Positions 6,612-8,252 of a stretch of 8,252 nucleotides of DNA are shown here, in pieces. Position 1 is the stretch's first letter; each line of letters starts with the position of its first letter. The stretch lies in contig DESS01000027.1 of NCBI GenBank assembly GCA_002361335.1, positions 1 through 8,252 on the forward strand. Reading direction: 5' to 3'. The stretch comes from Richelia sp. UBA3308. Lineage in GTDB: Bacteria; Cyanobacteriota; Cyanobacteriia; Cyanobacteriales; Nostocaceae. The notes beneath the pieces were generated by a model that worked only from the letters and a program-made list of their open reading frames with translations, was not told the DNA's origin and did not search any database. Both the position numbers and the translations under genes were made by a program.

Positions 6612-6736
6612 TTTTAGAGTTTAAGAATATTTTTATACTAAATTGATATATTATCTACTTACTATTTTCCGTAAATTCATGTATATTCTTTTTTGTAAGT
6701 ATTTTTAATCATACCATACAATCAGCAAGGTTTATC
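6612..6736 (+). promoter_or_regulatory. Spacer before the DUF928 gene, probable own promoter
   Basis: 125 bp of strongly AT-rich DNA. TATATT (6682-6687) is a plausible -10 for a leader of about 45 bases, but no good -35 precedes it. A second pair, TTGTAA (6693-6698) with TACAAT (6717-6722), would leave almost no leader. AAGG (6727-6730) just before the ATG is a weak ribosome site. No terminator hairpin is visible after the kinase, so readthrough is possible. Confidence 0.3.
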
Positions 6737-7432
6737 ATGAATTATCAAAAATTTACAAGCTTAGTTGTGGGGATATTTTTTTTTACTACCGCAGTTCCAG
6801 CCTATGGTGAATATAAACCAAAAAACCGCAAACCTGCTAGTGACTATTCCCGTGGTGGTGGTTCTCGTGGATGTTCGAGTAATAGTATACCTTTGACTCT
6901 ACTTGCTCCTCGGACTTTTGTCGGTAAAACTGCTTCTAAACGTCCGATCCTTGCTTGGTATATGTCGGATTCTCAAAAGGTGAGATTCCGATTTTTTGAA
7001 TTTGAATCAGCAACAGAAGCTAAACAAATTGGTGAATCTAAAGAAATACCGACAACAGTAGGAATTAACAAATTAAAACTTCCCACGGAATACCCCGAAC
7101 TCAAAGTAGGTAAAACATATTTGTGGCAAATTGCCATTGATTGCAGAAATGAAACAATTCTTAAACGGGCAGAATTTGAAGTTGTCAATCCTCTATTAGT
7201 TAAGAACGAATTTACTACTATTCCGGAAAGGGTTGATTATTATGCTGGAAATGAACTATGGTATGAAGCACTTGAAGAAGCATTGAAGGCTGTCGGTGAT
7301 GGTAAATTGGGTCAAACTGGGTCAAGTTTAGTGAAAGATTTGGCAAAGTCAGAAACACCTGCACCAACGGAAGAAAATATACAAATTAATGAAAAACGAA
7401 TTGAATATCTCGAGAAAATGAGTAATGAGTAA
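6737..7432 (+). CDS. Exported DUF928-family protein
   Basis: 231 residues. A signal peptide is visible (residues 1 to about 24: Lys5, a hydrophobic core LVVGIFFFTTAVPA, cleavage likely after AYG). The mature part carries the DUF928 hallmarks: a Gly/Arg-rich stretch then RGCSS, LTLLAPRTFVGKTASKRPIL and WYMSDSQKVRFRFFEFE, and later GKTYLWQIAIDC with a second Cys that may pair with the one in RGCSS. The family is mainly cyanobacterial and has no known function; members are, to my knowledge, often found near CHASE2 and CHAT proteins, which fits the kinase 125 bp upstream. It probably acts in the periplasm or at the outer membrane. The C-terminus looks repeat-altered: the last codons, Met-Ser-Asn-Glu-stop, lie in the heptamer array that starts at 7418. 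Start ATG 6737 gives the correct signal peptide. Confidence 0.88.
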   Translation: MNYQKFTSLVVGIFFFTTAVPAYGEYKPKNRKPASDYSRGGGSRGCSSNSIPLTLLAPRTFVGKTASKRPILAWYMSDSQKVRFRFFEFESATEAKQIGESKEIPTTVGINKLKLPTEYPELKVGKTYLWQIAIDCRNETILKRAEFEVVNPLLVKNEFTTIPERVDYYAGNELWYEALEEALKAVGDGKLGQTGSSLVKDLAKSETPAPTEENIQINEKRIEYLEKMSNE

Positions 7433-7552
7433 GGAGTAATGAGTAAGGAGTAACGAGTAAAGAGTAATGAGTAACGAGTAAAGAGTTAGGAGTAATGAGT
7501 AAGGAGTAACGAGTAAAGAGTTAGGAGTAATGAGTAAGGAGTTAGGAGTAAT
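7418..7552. repeat. ANGAGTA heptamer array, 19 units, with a 35-bp higher-order repeat
   Basis: Nineteen consecutive units of ANGAGTA (a few ANGAGTT), where the second base varies among all four nucleotides. Five-unit blocks are duplicated: 7471-7505 and 7506-7540 are identical 35-mers. The DUF928 stop codon (7430-7432) lies in the second unit. Confidence 0.95.
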
Positions 7553-7572
7553 AATTTATACTTTATTTGGTT

Positions 7573-7637
7573 AATTACTTACTATATAACCCTATTGAAA
7601 AGATGGTGGTTATTATCTAATACTCATGAATACTTAT
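7573..7637 (+). repeat. Dispersed repeat copy C
   Basis: From AATTACTTACTATATAACC onward it matches 8130-8193 with scattered substitutions and one indel, sharing AAAAGATGG, GGTTATTA and ATGAATACT in the same order. It lies on the 3' side of the four-helix-bundle gene. Confidence 0.75.
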
Positions 7638-7657
7638 TAATCATGAATACTTATTAC
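7624..7657. repeat. 17-bp tandem duplication
   Basis: TCATGAATACTTATTAA (7624-7640) is repeated at 7641-7657 with only the last base changed. It sits between repeat copy C and the stop of the four-helix-bundle gene. Confidence 0.85.
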
Positions 7658-7670
7658 TTATTATTCATAA

Positions 7671-8036
7671 TTATTCTTTTTGCTTTAATTTATTGATACT
7701 CGATATGAGAATCTTGATAATTCTATTTAATTCTGAAAGCATCTGTGTAAATTTATTTTCAGAAACAACTCCAGAATTGATCAATATTTTGATCCAATAC
7801 CGACACTCTGAGGATTCCTTCAATGCAATAGAATACTTTGAAATGAAATCTTTATTCGATTGAGCAAATTCTGCTTCTGCACAATTAGCACCTATGCTTG
7901 TGCCAGCCCTCAAAAATTGTTTAGACAATACCTTACTGGCATCATCAAACTGTTTTTTATTTAATTCCACATAAGCTTTAACCACTCTAATTGCAAATAA
8001 CTCAGTCCGTTTTTGAATACTAATTTCATTCTCCAT
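7671..8036 (-). CDS. Four-helix bundle protein (S23 / TIGR02436 family)
   Basis: About 121 residues with the family core FLRAGTSIGANCAEAEFAQS, then NKDFISKYSIALKESSECRY and WIKILI; four amphipathic helices are expected. Relatives occur as proteins encoded within 23S rRNA intervening sequences, as the Avd accessory protein of diversity-generating retroelements, and as free-standing genes of unknown role in cyanobacteria and Bacteroidetes. No rRNA or reverse transcriptase is near, so this is a stand-alone copy. I chose ATG 8036 (MENEISIQKR) because the family starts here; the frame stays open to 8078, but those extra codons (MLLFTCYSLLITYS) are translated heptamer repeat. No Shine-Dalgarno is seen. 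The gene is enclosed by heptamer arrays and by repeat copies B and C, which suggests it moved or spread as a cassette. Confidence 0.9.
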   Translation of the reverse strand: MENEISIQKRTELFAIRVVKAYVELNKKQFDDASKVLSKQFLRAGTSIGANCAEAEFAQSNKDFISKYSIALKESSECRYWIKILINSGVVSENKFTQMLSELNRIIKILISSINKLKQKE

Positions 8037-8037
8037 A

Positions 8038-8081
8038 GAATAAGTAATAAGTAACGAGTAACAAGTAAAAAGTAACAAATA
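8038..8081. repeat. AATAAGT/AACGAGT-type heptamer array before the four-helix-bundle start
   Basis: Diverged heptamers (GAATAAGTAATAAGTAACGA and following) end one base before the ATG of the minus-strand gene. On the minus strand this orientation has no stops, which explains the false N-terminal extension of the frame. Confidence 0.85.
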
Positions 8082-8114
8082 GCAAATGATATGATGACCG
8101 GGAAATTACCGATA

Positions 8115-8193
8115 ATATCAAGTCGGACAAATTACTTACTATATAACCTTAGGGCAAAAGATGGCGGTTATTACTCACTATAATGAATACTCA
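8115..8193 (+). repeat. Dispersed repeat copy B, the longest copy
   Basis: 8115-8147 matches the inverted copy A (4723-4691) at 30 of 33 positions; 8130-8193 matches copy C (7573-7637). B therefore joins the parts seen separately in A and C and is probably closest to the full element. It lies upstream of the four-helix-bundle gene. Confidence 0.78.
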
Positions 8194-8246
8194 TTACTCC
8201 TTACTCATTACTCATTACTCATTACTCATTACTCCTTACTCGTTCC
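8189..8246. repeat. TACTCNT heptamer array at the right edge
   Basis: About eight units of TACTCAT/TACTCCT/TACTCGT run to the end of the window; this is the reverse complement of the ANGAGTA array at 7418. The orientation would put the stop-rich strand at the 3' end of a minus-strand gene lying further right. Confidence 0.93.
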
Positions 8247-8252
8247 TCCTTC

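Noticed and set aside
7671..8036. Diversity-generating retroelement accessory gene (avd)
   Set aside because: No reverse transcriptase or template/variable repeat pair with adenine-specific differences is present in the window.
8037..8078. N-terminal extension of the four-helix-bundle protein
   Set aside because: The extra codons are translated heptamer repeat; the family N-terminus starts at the internal ATG (8036).

Overview
The window looks like chromosomal DNA of a filamentous, Nostocales-type cyanobacterium. Four copies of the HIP1 octamer GCGATCGC are present (2082-2089, 4296-4303, 5530-5537, 5954-5961). The DNA is AT-rich, the spacers carry heptanucleotide repeats and C/G-rich palindromes of the kind common in that group, and the protein families (manganese ABC transporter of MntC/MntA type, CHASE2 kinase, DUF928) point the same way. 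No rRNA, tRNA, CRISPR array or intact transposase gene was seen.

Left part (1-3181, genes on the minus strand). A manganese uptake operon reads leftwards: mntC (binding lipoprotein, 2120-1056), a 263-bp spacer with two inverted repeats, then mntA (ATPase, 792-22). The permease gene mntB is expected just beyond position 1. Upstream of mntC is a roughly 600-bp gene-free stretch with a C/G palindromic repeat and a heptamer array, followed by a solitary exbD (3124-2717) with no exbB beside it.

Middle (3182-3908). There is no intact gene here. The minus strand carries a decayed coding fragment (about 3740-3418) with at least two frame slips and an in-frame amber codon; it resembles the linker and membrane segment of cyanobacterial nSTAND/WD40-type proteins.

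Right part (3909-7432, plus strand). Three genes follow one another: a NarL/FixJ-type response regulator (3909-4619), a CHASE2 membrane sensor kinase (4722-6611) and an exported DUF928 protein (6737-7432). They are probably one envelope-sensing module: the kinase would read an extracytoplasmic signal and pass phosphate to the regulator, and DUF928 would be an exported target or partner. The signal and target genes cannot be seen.

Right edge (7433-8252). A four-helix-bundle (S23/TIGR02436) gene on the minus strand (8036-7671) sits between heptamer arrays and two diverged copies of a roughly 65-bp repeat. A third, inverted partial copy of that repeat overlaps the start codon of the CHASE2 kinase.

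The most striking theme is how far short tandem repeats intrude into genes. They supply the last codons and/or stop of mntA, exbD and the DUF928 gene, lie just past the regulator stop, and form a 35-bp perfect mirror repeat of 4-bp units inside the mntC signal-peptide region, where a change of copy number would shift the frame.
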